From Acetomicrobium flavidum (lineage in GTDB: Bacteria; Synergistota; Synergistia; Synergistales; Acetomicrobiaceae): DNA of 64,000 nucleotides. Position 1 is the first letter of the stretch; each line of letters begins with the position of its first letter. The position numbers and the translations under genes were made by a program. Below the pieces are notes generated by a model. It saw only the letters and a program-made list of their open reading frames with translations, was not told the origin of the DNA and did not search any database. The DNA lies in contig NZ_FSQZ01000001.1 in the NCBI RefSeq assembly GCF_900129645.1, positions 1,760,001-1,824,000 of the forward strand, read 5' to 3'. Positions 48,046 through 56,636 of this stretch are shown here, in pieces.

Positions 48046-48089
48046 GCACGAACCTTATCCCCATTTTCGATCGAAGTTAAGGTTCGTGC
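48046..48089 (+). other. perfect hairpin after the first xanthine dehydrogenase set
   Basis: A 12-bp perfect stem (48046-48057 with 48078-48089) and a 20-base loop, again without a T run. It sits between the FeS subunit and the cytosine permease-like gene and mirrors the hairpin at 44343. Confidence 0.6.
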
Positions 48090-48189
48090 AGGTGGAGTTG
48101 GCTAAAAGGATGTTTATTTTTACCGGATTTTGCTGTTTTCTATAAAACTTTGAATGCAGTTTTGGGCAAACCTAAAAGGAGGCTGTATT

Positions 48190-49458
48190 ATGCCTAAGAA
48201 CAGAGCAAACGATTACGAGCTGACAGCTGTTCCGTTTGATCAGCGAAAGACTTTTCTTGGCGTTACGATGGTATGGACTGGATTCGTGTTTGTAATTGCC
48301 AGCATGGTTGCAGGGGGCGGTTTGGCGGCTGGACTCACGTTTAAGGAGATAGTTTGGGTCACCATACTTGGCAATTGTTTTTTAACAGTGGTTGCTTCCC
48401 TGATCTCTGTAATATCCTGCAAGACCGGATTGACTTTTGCCCTCATAACGAGATACAGCTTCGGTATAAAAGGTTCTAGAATAGCGTCATTTTTTGTACC
48501 TATAGTTAACATAGGCTGGTACACAATCCAGTCAGCGTTATACGGGCATTTAATAGCACAACTATTACATCTGGGACCTATAGGGGAAGGTATTGCCATG
48601 ATTGCCAGCGCTATCCTCATGGGTGTATTTGCCTTGATAGGGATAGATGCCCTCACTGTGTTGGGGTATGTGGCCATTCCCAACATAATATTTCTTTCCA
48701 TTGCAACCACGATGAAATCTGTACAGCTTTCCGGCGGTTGGAGCAGTATATCTCAATATATACCAGCTTCGCCCACTACGTTAGGCTACGCGTTTTCCAT
48801 AGTTGTAGGTACGTGGATATTTTCAGCTTCAACTTGTATTGCCGATATCATGAGGTATGCCAAAAACACGAGGGAAGCCGTTTTGAGCGCTGGATGCGGA
48901 TTGGTCGGGGGAAACAGCTTATTAATCATATGCGGTGCGATTACCAGCATAGCGATGGGTGACAGCGACCTTACCAAGGTGTTGCTTGATATGGGGCTTG
49001 TAATACCTAGCATAATATTGATGAGTACCAATATATGGACCACCAATGCAGCGAACGTCTATTCTACCAGTTTAAACCTTGCCAATGCACTAAATAAGGG
49101 CAAAAAAGGAATTTTGGCGGTGGTATTGATCGTCTCGGCTTTGCTTACCTTGACCAAACCTTACAATATAGGCATATTTTTCGTGTTCTTAAATACGCTA
49201 GGAAACATAGTTCCGCCTCTTCCTGGGATCATTTTCGCTGATTATTATGTTTTAAAACACAGATATTACGATACGTCAAAGCTAGGTTACGATGACTGGA
49301 ATTATATTGCCTGGCTTTCTTGGGTCGTATCTGTATTATTAGTATTTGTCGTTAAGGTTGGATTTCCACCTGTAAACGGCATATTATTCGGATTTTTTAC
49401 GTACTTGTTATTGTCTGTTTTGTTAAAAAGAAAGCATACTTATATACAAAGTAGGTGA
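48190..49458 (+). CDS. NCS1-family cytosine/purine permease (CodB-like)
   Basis: A 422-residue permease with about 12 membrane helices. LTAVPFDQRKTFLGVTMVWTGF at the N-terminus and GWYTIQSALYGHLIAQ resemble CodB, the cytosine:H+ or Na+ symporter of the NCS1 family. Allantoin and purine permeases belong to the same family, so the substrate is uncertain. ATG 48190 has an AAAGGAGG site with ideal spacing; the longer frame from 48154 does not. It is followed directly by a 60-residue membrane protein and two deaminases. Confidence 0.88.
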   Translation: MPKNRANDYELTAVPFDQRKTFLGVTMVWTGFVFVIASMVAGGGLAAGLTFKEIVWVTILGNCFLTVVASLISVISCKTGLTFALITRYSFGIKGSRIASFFVPIVNIGWYTIQSALYGHLIAQLLHLGPIGEGIAMIASAILMGVFALIGIDALTVLGYVAIPNIIFLSIATTMKSVQLSGGWSSISQYIPASPTTLGYAFSIVVGTWIFSASTCIADIMRYAKNTREAVLSAGCGLVGGNSLLIICGAITSIAMGDSDLTKVLLDMGLVIPSIILMSTNIWTTNAANVYSTSLNLANALNKGKKGILAVVLIVSALLTLTKPYNIGIFFVFLNTLGNIVPPLPGIIFADYYVLKHRYYDTSKLGYDDWNYIAWLSWVVSVLLVFVVKVGFPPVNGILFGFFTYLLLSVLLKRKHTYIQSR

Positions 49459-49463
49459 TTTCT

Positions 49464-49646
49464 TTGACTGATGCAAAGAAGATAAGGCAAGGCAGATTAT
49501 TTGCGGTTATAGGTATTTTTATAATGGCTGTTGGATCTTTTATGGCATGTTTAAGCAATACAGGTAGCGGAATAAATACGGGCAATATATTGCTAATTTT
49601 AAGCTTGGCCCTGACGACATACGGTTTTACGTATTGGCGACCTTAA
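49464..49646 (+). CDS. 60-residue small membrane protein following the cytosine permease
   Basis: TTG 49464 lies 5 bases after the permease stop and is served by AGTAGGTGA at 49450-49458. A basic N-terminus (TDAKKIRQGR) leads into two hydrophobic helices (about 11-30 and 40-55) with a Gly/Ser/Asn-rich loop between. No family is known to me. Tight placement and the same two-helix plan as the microproteins at 8650 and 21403 suggest a permease-associated role. Confidence 0.6.
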   Translation: MTDAKKIRQGRLFAVIGIFIMAVGSFMACLSNTGSGINTGNILLILSLALTTYGFTYWRP

Positions 49647-49696
49647 AGCTTTAGTGATTGTTAATTTCTAAATTGAATCTTGGGTGGTGGAAATTA

Positions 49697-50191
49697 GTGA
49701 GAGGCCAATTTGATGAACTTGATCATATTAAATTCTTACGTTTGGCAATTGAAATCTCCAGTAAGGCTAGGAAATCAGGTAACACACCTTTCGGAGCTGT
49801 GCTTGTAGGTCCTACGGGTAACGTGTTGCTTGAACAGGGAAACGTAGAAATTACTGAGAAAAGATGTACGGGGCATGCTGAATTGGTCTTGGTCGAAAGA
49901 GCGTCGCGAATTTACGACAAGGAATTCCTATGGCAGTGTACGCTTTATACCTCAGTGGAGCCATGTGCTATGTGCACGGGAGCGATCTATTGGTCTAATG
50001 TCGGAACCATAGTCTACGCTTTATCCGAAAGGCAACTGTTGGCCCTGACGAGGGATCATCCGCAAAATCCGACGCTTGACCTCCCGTGTAGGGAAGTGAT
50101 AGCCCGCGGTCAGAAGGACATTTGCGTGATAGGACCCTTTGATGAGCTTGCAAATGAGGTAATTGAGGTCCATAAGGGATATTGGGAATGA
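49697..50191 (+). CDS. CDA-fold nucleobase deaminase (guanine deaminase-like)
   Basis: A 164-residue zinc deaminase. The zinc/proton-shuttle motif is GHAEL (H60, E62) and the cysteine pair is SVEPCAMCTGAIYW (C90, C93). TPFGAVLVGPTGNVL fits the guanine deaminase (GuaD) subgroup of the cytidine deaminase superfamily, which turns guanine into xanthine. GTG 49697 is chosen because of the GGGTGGTGG site; the longer frame from 49658 lacks family resemblance. Context supports a role in feeding guanine to the xanthine dehydrogenases. Confidence 0.82.
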   Translation: MRGQFDELDHIKFLRLAIEISSKARKSGNTPFGAVLVGPTGNVLLEQGNVEITEKRCTGHAELVLVERASRIYDKEFLWQCTLYTSVEPCAMCTGAIYWSNVGTIVYALSERQLLALTRDHPQNPTLDLPCREVIARGQKDICVIGPFDELANEVIEVHKGYWE

Positions 50192-50231
50192 TAAGTTCAG
50201 GTATTTTGCTGCAAGGAAAGGAGGGGTGTGA

Positions 50232-51569
50232 ATGTTAATCCTAAAGGGCGGAAGGATTGTAACCTTGGGAGAAGATTGCAAGGTCATAGAAGACGGCGGT
50301 CTGGTCATAAACGGTGAAACTATAGCTGCCGTGGGCAAAAGTGACGATATCCTTGCAAAATATGGCAATAAAGAAGGGGTAACGGTTAAAGACTTGGGCG
50401 GAAGGCTTGTGATGCCGGGCTTTCTCAATGCCCACATGCACCTTTACAGCAGCTTCGCCCGCGGCATGTCCATAGCAGGTCCCTCGCCAAAGACCTTTAC
50501 GGAGATACTGGAGCGGCTATGGTGGAGCATGGACAAAGACCTTATGACGGAAGAGGAGCTTTACTACAGTGCCCTTGTAGGCGCCATAGAATCGCTTAAA
50601 AGCGGGACGACCGCGATACTTGACCATCACGCATCCTTCGGCATGATCGAAGGAAGCCTTGACGTGCTCGAAAAAGCCTTAAAGGACGTTGGAATTAAGG
50701 GGTCTTTGTGTTTTGAGGTCTCTGACCGCTGGGGACCGAAGGCAAGAGATGCCTCCATAGAAGAAAACGTGAGGTTCATAAAAAAGAACGCAAACGATCC
50801 CTTTGTTCGGGCGATGTTTGGACTTCACGCTTCTTTCACGCTTGAGGATGAAACGATAAGGCGCTGCGTGGGGGAAGCAAAGGATCTCAACGCTGCCTTT
50901 CATTTTCACTTGGCCGAAGGTTTGGCTGACGTTACCGATGCCAGGGAAAGAGGCTACAAAGGGGTTGTTGACAGGCTCTACGACCTTGGTGTGCTAATTC
51001 CGGGAAGCCTTGCCATTCATGGCGTCCATATCGGAGAGCCTGAGGTAGAGCTTTTGGCGAAATGTGGCGTAAATGTCGTTCATAACCCGGAGTCCAACAT
51101 GAACAACGCCGTGGGCGTGCCAAATGTCGTGGGGATGATAGCAAAGGGCGTAAACGTGGGTTTGGGCACCGACGGTTACACTCCTTCCATGCTTGAGTCG
51201 GCCAAGGTGGCTTACATAATACACAAACACGAGCGTCGGGATCCGACCGTGGGCTGGACTGAGACGGCCAAGATGCTTTTTGAGTCGAACGCTGCGATCT
51301 TTTCTGCCCACTTCAGTAAATCCATGGGGGTTATAAAGGAAGGAGCTGCTGCCGACCTGGTCGTCCTTGATTACTATCCGCCTACGCCCATAACGCCTCA
51401 GAACCTTTTAGGCCATCTTATATTTGGCATTCGCGATAGCGCGGTAAATACCGTCATTGTGGAAGGTAGCGAGGTCGTAAAAGACCACGTCCTGGTGAGC
51501 ATGGACGAAGAAAGCGTCATGGCGAAAGCCAAAAAGGTAGCTGAAAGTTATTGGAAGAAAAGGAGTTGA
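50232..51569 (+). CDS. ssnA: SsnA-like amidohydrolase
   Basis: A 445-residue amidohydrolase superfamily member (chlorohydrolase/deaminase branch). Metal ligands are visible: PGFLNAHMHLYSS (HxH), FHFHLAEG, LAIHGVHIG and LGTDGYTPSM (Asp). Length and the SFARGMSIAGPSP segment fit SsnA, the putative aminohydrolase of the E. coli purine cluster. It is predicted to deaminate or hydrolyse a purine-derived heterocycle. It is one of the genes linked to anaerobic uric acid breakdown in gut bacteria. GGAGGGGTGTG precedes the ATG. Confidence 0.88.
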   Translation: MLILKGGRIVTLGEDCKVIEDGGLVINGETIAAVGKSDDILAKYGNKEGVTVKDLGGRLVMPGFLNAHMHLYSSFARGMSIAGPSPKTFTEILERLWWSMDKDLMTEEELYYSALVGAIESLKSGTTAILDHHASFGMIEGSLDVLEKALKDVGIKGSLCFEVSDRWGPKARDASIEENVRFIKKNANDPFVRAMFGLHASFTLEDETIRRCVGEAKDLNAAFHFHLAEGLADVTDARERGYKGVVDRLYDLGVLIPGSLAIHGVHIGEPEVELLAKCGVNVVHNPESNMNNAVGVPNVVGMIAKGVNVGLGTDGYTPSMLESAKVAYIIHKHERRDPTVGWTETAKMLFESNAAIFSAHFSKSMGVIKEGAAADLVVLDYYPPTPITPQNLLGHLIFGIRDSAVNTVIVEGSEVVKDHVLVSMDEESVMAKAKKVAESYWKKRS

Positions 51570-51574
51570 GGGCG

Positions 51575-52381
51575 ATGGAGTGGTACCGGCCAAAGAGCTT
51601 GGAAGAGCTGACAAAGCTTTTAGGCGAGGATGGCGTGCTTATTCATTCGGGAGGCACGGCCATTAAGGAAGACAAGATCAAGTCGGCGACAAAAGTCGTA
51701 GACTTGTCGAGCCTTCCTCTAAGATATGTGAAAAAGGAAGGAAATAACTGGCATATAGGAGCTACAGCCACGCTTAGAGATGTCATCGACATATTGGGCA
51801 AAGAGGAATGTTTCAACCCGCTGGTGAAGGCCTTGAAATGCACGGCAACGACCCCATTGAGAAACCGCATCACCATCGGTGGAAGCGTGTTTTTGTCGCC
51901 CCTTTGGTCCAACTTTATGGGTCCACTTTTAGCGTTGGATGCAAAATTGAACGTTGTAGGCAAATTAAACGGCACCTATTCATATGAAGAGTTCTTGTCG
52001 AACAAGGCCAAATTTCAGGGATGCGCCGTGACAGAAGCCAGTTTTCAGGCAGATGCCTCGACGCGCTTCTTTTTCGACAGGTTTGCCCGTACCGCAAACG
52101 ATTATTCCGCTTTGACCGTTACGTTGGGCTTTTCCATGAAGGGCGATGTTGTAGATGAGGCAAAGATAGTCGTTACCGGTTGTAAGAAGGTCTACGAAAG
52201 GCTGGATGCGGTTGAGGCCGGCCTTAAGGGTAAATCGCTGAAAGCTATTGACCCTGATCGCCTTTTTGATGACGTGAAACTTGAGTTTGCGGACAAACCA
52301 GCCGGAAGCGGCCCTTACCTGGCTGAGGTCGCAAGGGTATTGATCATGCGCGGGTTTGACGCCTTAGCAAGTGCGAGGTGA
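51575..52381 (+). CDS. molybdenum hydroxylase FAD-binding subunit (set 2, YgfM-like)
   Basis: A 268-residue CoxM-type subunit, diverged. The first FAD motif reads HSGGTAIKEDK instead of AGGTDLL, and the second is TIGGSVFLSPLWSNFMGPLLALD without the usual PAAD. It thus resembles YgfM more than XdhB. FAD binding is likely but may be altered. ATG 51575 has an AAAAGGAG site. It is followed by the FeS and large subunits, the reverse order of set 1. Confidence 0.82.
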   Translation: MEWYRPKSLEELTKLLGEDGVLIHSGGTAIKEDKIKSATKVVDLSSLPLRYVKKEGNNWHIGATATLRDVIDILGKEECFNPLVKALKCTATTPLRNRITIGGSVFLSPLWSNFMGPLLALDAKLNVVGKLNGTYSYEEFLSNKAKFQGCAVTEASFQADASTRFFFDRFARTANDYSALTVTLGFSMKGDVVDEAKIVVTGCKKVYERLDAVEAGLKGKSLKAIDPDRLFDDVKLEFADKPAGSGPYLAEVARVLIMRGFDALASAR

Positions 52382-52386
52382 TAGAG

Positions 52387-52845
52387 ATGAAAGCCCTATT
52401 TAAGATAAACAAAAAAGCCTACGAACTTGAATTTGCCCCTAACGCCAAACTGCTTGACGTCTTGCGGGATAACGGGTTTACGGAGGTCAAGTGCGGCTGC
52501 AGGGAGGGCTTTTGCGGGGCCTGTAGCATCCTGCTCGACGGAGAGCTCGTTAACTCCTGCATGGTTTATGCAGCCTCCGTCGGGGATAGGGAGATCACCA
52601 CGGTAAAAGGCATCGGAAGCATTCATGAACCTCACCCCATCCAGGAGGCCTTCGTCGAGGCGGGTGCCGTGCAGTGCGGATTTTGCACCCCCGGTATGGT
52701 GCTTGCCACTTACGCCCTCCTTCAAAGAAACCCTGACCCGAGCGATGAAGATATAAAAGAGGCCTTGGACGGGAATTTCTGCAGGTGCACGGGTTACGTG
52801 AAGATAATCGATGCCGTGAAACTGGCCGCAAAGAAGGTGAGATAA
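52387..52845 (+). CDS. molybdenum hydroxylase [2Fe-2S] subunit (set 2)
   Basis: A 152-residue subunit with both clusters: CGCREGFCGACSILLDGELVNSC (extra Cys before the first ligand) and QCGFCTPGM plus CRCTGY. ATG 52387 follows GAGGTGAT with good spacing. It directly abuts the large-subunit gene, whose ATG follows the TAA stop with no gap. Confidence 0.92.
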   Translation: MKALFKINKKAYELEFAPNAKLLDVLRDNGFTEVKCGCREGFCGACSILLDGELVNSCMVYAASVGDREITTVKGIGSIHEPHPIQEAFVEAGAVQCGFCTPGMVLATYALLQRNPDPSDEDIKEALDGNFCRCTGYVKIIDAVKLAAKKVR

Positions 52846-55173
52846 ATGAGTGAATACTTAAATATCGGCAAGGACAAAAGGAAGGTCGATGCCCTGGCGC
52901 TGGTTGCGGGAGAGCCTCTTTTCGCCGACGACTATCCCCTGCATAACCCCCTCCACATTGCCTTTCTTTACTCTCCCCATGCCCATGCCAAGATAAAGTC
53001 CATAGATACGAGCGAAGCCGAATCGATGCCTGGAGTCGCGCTGGTGTTGACCTACAAAAATACCCCGAGGGTGCTTTACACCTCAGCCGGCCAGTCCTAT
53101 CCGGAGCCGTCGCCCTACGATATGTACATGTTTGACGAAAAGGTGAGGTTCGTCGGCGACAGGGTAGCCTTAGTAGCCGCCGAATCTCTAGAGATCGCAA
53201 AGGAAGCCCTAAAGAAGATCAAGGTGGAATACGAGATGCTTCCTGCCCTTTTCGATATTGAAGAGGCCGAAAAGGATGGGGCTCCCGTGCTTCACGACGG
53301 AGAAGAGCACGTCATGATACCTTCTGCCATCTACAGGCCGGAGAAAAACGTGGCTGCCAGGATAGCCTTCTTATATGGCGACTCGCAGAAAGGATTTGAA
53401 GAGGCCGATTTCGTTCACGAAGCCTCTTACTACACCCACATTGCCTCCCACTGTGCCCTGGAGACGCACGTGACGAAGGCCACCTTCGATCACTACGGAA
53501 GGCTTGTCTTGATCACCTCGACTCAGGTTCCTTTTCACGCAAGGAGGATCGTATCGAGCGTCACCGGAATTCCCTTAAACAAGATAAGGGTTATAAAGCC
53601 GCGCGTCGGCGGAGGGTTCGGGAGCAAGCAGGAAGTGCTGCTTGAGCCTTACGTCGCGCTTGTGGCATGGAGGACGAAGCGGCCGGCGCAGATCGTCACC
53701 TCCAGGGAGGAGTACTTCGTATCGGGCAGGACGAGGCACGCCATGCGCTCCAGGATAAAGATTGGCACGAAAAAGGACGGCACCATCGTCGCCATGGAGA
53801 TAGATGACCTCATGAACGCGGGTGCCTACGGGCCTCACGGGCCAACAGTATTGTCCAACACGGGAGCCAAGGTGTTGCCGTTATTCAATAAGATAAATAA
53901 CGTGTCGTTCTACGCCGATTGTGTCTACACTAACCTCCCGGTGGGCGGAGCTTACCGCGGCTACGGAGCAACCCAGGGGTTCTTCGGCCTCAATCAGCAC
54001 TTGGACGAAATCACGAGGAAGCTCGGGATAGACATGGCCGAGTTCGTCAAGAAATGGCATATAAAGACCGGTGAGACCTCAGAAGTGTTCAAGGCAATAG
54101 GCGAGGGCAAAACAGGGCATGAGCAAATTGTTACATCCTGCAAATTATCTGAATGCATAGATGAAGCTGCCCGTGCCATTGGCTGGAAAGAAAAGCGCGG
54201 CGCAAGGCGCAGAGTTGGCGACAAGCTCTACGGCGTGGGCATGGCCGTTGCCACGCAGGGGTCGGGCATCCCGCTGGTGGACATGGGTGCCGCCCACATA
54301 AAGATGAACGAGGACGGCTCCTTTAACCTCTTCGTTGGCGCTACCGACATAGGAACCGGGTCTGACACCGTGCTGGCCCAAATCGCGGCAGAGTCGCTTC
54401 ATGTGCCCTTTGAAAAGATCATAGTGCTTTCCTCCGATACCGACCTTACGCCCTATGACGTGGGAGCGTATGCGTCTTCTACGACCTACGTATCGGGCAA
54501 CGCCGTAAGGGTTTGCGCCGAAAAGGTCTTAGAGCAGGTATTAAAGGTAGCTTGTGAAATGCTTGAGTGCTCAAGGCAAGATTTGGCCCTTGGAGTAGAA
54601 GAGGTCATACATGCAAGAAGCGGCCGAAGGCTAAGCTTCAAGGACATCGCCTACTACGCCTTTTACACGAAAAACCAGTTCCAGATAGAAGACAGCGCGT
54701 CCTTCGTCAGCCCCGTGTCACCCTTCCCCTTCTGCACCACCTTCGCCGAAGTGGAAGTCGATATAAGGACCGGGATCGTCAGACCCCTCAAGGTCGTGAC
54801 GGCTATGGACTGCGGCAACGTCTTAAATCCGAAGCTTGCCGAAGGGCAAGTGGAAGGCGCCGTCTTAAACGGCATAAGCTTTTCTCTCTGCGAGGAGTAC
54901 CTCTTTGACGAGAAGGGCAGGATGAAAAATCCCAACTTCTGGGACTATAAGGTCTATAAGACCACGGACTTGCCGGAGATCGTCACTATACTCGTGCCTT
55001 CTTTCGAGGAATACGGACCTTACGGGGCCAAATCTGTAGGAGAAGTTGCCATCAACACGCCTGGGCCGGCCATAGCTAACGCCATTTACGATGCTGTTGG
55101 AGTTAGGATATACAACCTTCCCATGACCCCGGAACGCGTCCTTAAGGCAATAAAGGAAAAGGGTATAGGATAA
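52846..55173 (+). CDS. molybdenum hydroxylase large subunit (set 2, XdhD-like)
   Basis: A 775-residue large subunit. It has RVGGGFGSKQEVLLEPY, GGAYRGYGATQGFFGLNQ, GATDIGTGSDTVLAQIAAESL and the catalytic Glu in GAKSVGEVAINTPG. In E. coli the hydroxylase nearest to SsnA is XdhD, in which the three domains are fused; here the parts are separate chains. The substrate may be hypoxanthine, xanthine or a nicotinate-like heterocycle, not decidable by eye. Last gene before a weak terminator. Confidence 0.9.
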   Translation: MSEYLNIGKDKRKVDALALVAGEPLFADDYPLHNPLHIAFLYSPHAHAKIKSIDTSEAESMPGVALVLTYKNTPRVLYTSAGQSYPEPSPYDMYMFDEKVRFVGDRVALVAAESLEIAKEALKKIKVEYEMLPALFDIEEAEKDGAPVLHDGEEHVMIPSAIYRPEKNVAARIAFLYGDSQKGFEEADFVHEASYYTHIASHCALETHVTKATFDHYGRLVLITSTQVPFHARRIVSSVTGIPLNKIRVIKPRVGGGFGSKQEVLLEPYVALVAWRTKRPAQIVTSREEYFVSGRTRHAMRSRIKIGTKKDGTIVAMEIDDLMNAGAYGPHGPTVLSNTGAKVLPLFNKINNVSFYADCVYTNLPVGGAYRGYGATQGFFGLNQHLDEITRKLGIDMAEFVKKWHIKTGETSEVFKAIGEGKTGHEQIVTSCKLSECIDEAARAIGWKEKRGARRRVGDKLYGVGMAVATQGSGIPLVDMGAAHIKMNEDGSFNLFVGATDIGTGSDTVLAQIAAESLHVPFEKIIVLSSDTDLTPYDVGAYASSTTYVSGNAVRVCAEKVLEQVLKVACEMLECSRQDLALGVEEVIHARSGRRLSFKDIAYYAFYTKNQFQIEDSASFVSPVSPFPFCTTFAEVEVDIRTGIVRPLKVVTAMDCGNVLNPKLAEGQVEGAVLNGISFSLCEEYLFDEKGRMKNPNFWDYKVYKTTDLPEIVTILVPSFEEYGPYGAKSVGEVAINTPGPAIANAIYDAVGVRIYNLPMTPERVLKAIKEKGIG

Positions 55174-55179
55174 AACTAG

Positions 55180-55204
55180 AAGGGGTGTCCTTTGGCACCC
55201 CTTT
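55180..55204 (+). terminator. hairpin, probable weak terminator
   Basis: An 8-bp stem (55180-55187 with 55196-55203) seven bases after the stop, followed by a short T run. The uracil-xanthine permease gene starts 26 bases later, so read-through is likely. Confidence 0.5.
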
Positions 55205-55229
55205 GTAATTAGCAAGGATGGTGAAAAAT

Positions 55230-56603
55230 ATGGCATATGATCCAGAACAGCCGGTGTTCGAGCAGGAAATTCAAATGCTGACTAAGCCCATTCTTACCAT
55301 CGATGAAAAGCCCAAGTCGGTCTTTGAGACGCTTTATTATGCCCTGCAGCTCACGTTGGTAGATTTCAGCCCCTTCATATGGGCCACGGCCTTCGTTGCC
55401 ATGGCAGGACTTCCGGAGAGCATCACGCCTTCAATGATAAGCTACTGCTTCATAGGAGTCTTTGTGGCCACCATGATACAGACCACTTTGGGAAACAGGC
55501 TGCCCGTCGTTCAGCTTCCTTCGGTTCCCATATTTATGAACATGGCCTCCATTGCAAAGACCTATCCCTTTGGGCTTACTACAGCTTGGGGGGCTGCCTT
55601 CGCCAGCGGCATCATAGAGGGGTTGATCGGCACCTCCAGGGTCCTTACGGTGCTCAGGAAATTCATGCCTCCAGTTGTCGTAGGCTCAGTGGTCGCGACT
55701 ATAGGGTTTGTAATAACGCGCATCTCACTTTCGTGGATCTTTGCTAAGACAGAGCCTTTATATTTGATATTAGGGATAGTCAGCTTCCTGTTTGCCCTGT
55801 TTTTGAGGTTTAAGCTAAGGGGGCTCATATCCCGGGGGTTTGTGCTCATCTCTATATTGGTAGTGGGAGTGCTTGGCGGTACGGTGCTTGGCATATTTGA
55901 TTGGGGCAGCGTAGCTAGGGCGCCGTGGATAAGCCTTCCAAAGCTTTTTCCCTTCAAGGGATGTGATGGGGCAAGCTCTCCCTTCATCTTCAGCTTTTCG
56001 GCCATACTGCTGGTATTGACGGGCTATGCCTGCTCGATATTTGAATCCATCGGAGATTATGCGGCCATTTGTACAGCGGCAGCCGAACCTTACAAGGTAA
56101 AACACATGAACAGGGGCATAGCGGCTGAGGGCTTTTCATGTGCCTTGTGTTCGCTCTTTGGCGGGCTTCCCGTAACAAGCGCAAGCCAAAACGCCGGCAT
56201 CATTGCCTCAACGGGTGTGGCAAGCAGGATCGTGACTCAAACTGCCGCCTTCATATTCCTGCTTTATGGCCTGTCGCCGAAGTTGACGACAATTTTGGCG
56301 GCCATACCCAAGTCCGTGGTGGGAGGAGCTTTCATAATAAGCGCAGGCCTCATATTGCTATCCGGAATTAACACCGTGATGTCGGATGTGAAGGATAACT
56401 TCGGCAACATGATCGTAGCAGGGGTAACGCTTGGAATCTCCGTCATGATGCCTTATTACCTCAGCCTGGATAGAAGCGCCTGGCTTGGTACGCTTCGTCC
56501 CTTCACGAAGCTTTACCTGACCAGCAACGTATTTTTGGCGGTTACTATAGGTATAGTCTGTAATTTACTGATAAACTATGTGTTTTATAATAAGAATAAC
56601 TAG
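55230..56603 (+). CDS. NCS2 uracil-xanthine permease family protein
   Basis: A 457-residue nucleobase:cation symporter-2 protein with 12-14 helices. TLGNRLPVVQLPSVPIFMNMASIAKTYP and GLPVTSASQNAGIIASTGVASR are typical of the xanthine/uric acid/uracil group (NAT family). ATG 55230 with GGTGA is preferred to ATG 55218. Placed between molybdenum hydroxylase sets 2 and 3, it probably imports xanthine or uric acid. Confidence 0.9.
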   Translation: MAYDPEQPVFEQEIQMLTKPILTIDEKPKSVFETLYYALQLTLVDFSPFIWATAFVAMAGLPESITPSMISYCFIGVFVATMIQTTLGNRLPVVQLPSVPIFMNMASIAKTYPFGLTTAWGAAFASGIIEGLIGTSRVLTVLRKFMPPVVVGSVVATIGFVITRISLSWIFAKTEPLYLILGIVSFLFALFLRFKLRGLISRGFVLISILVVGVLGGTVLGIFDWGSVARAPWISLPKLFPFKGCDGASSPFIFSFSAILLVLTGYACSIFESIGDYAAICTAAAEPYKVKHMNRGIAAEGFSCALCSLFGGLPVTSASQNAGIIASTGVASRIVTQTAAFIFLLYGLSPKLTTILAAIPKSVVGGAFIISAGLILLSGINTVMSDVKDNFGNMIVAGVTLGISVMMPYYLSLDRSAWLGTLRPFTKLYLTSNVFLAVTIGIVCNLLINYVFYNKNN

Positions 56604-56636
56604 TTTAATTTGATGGAGGGGAGTTGTTGCCCTTTG

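Noticed and set aside
48035-48189. Possible purine-sensing riboswitch before the cytosine permease
   Set aside because: Only one long hairpin is visible; none of the conserved purine or xanthine riboswitch core bases could be found by eye.
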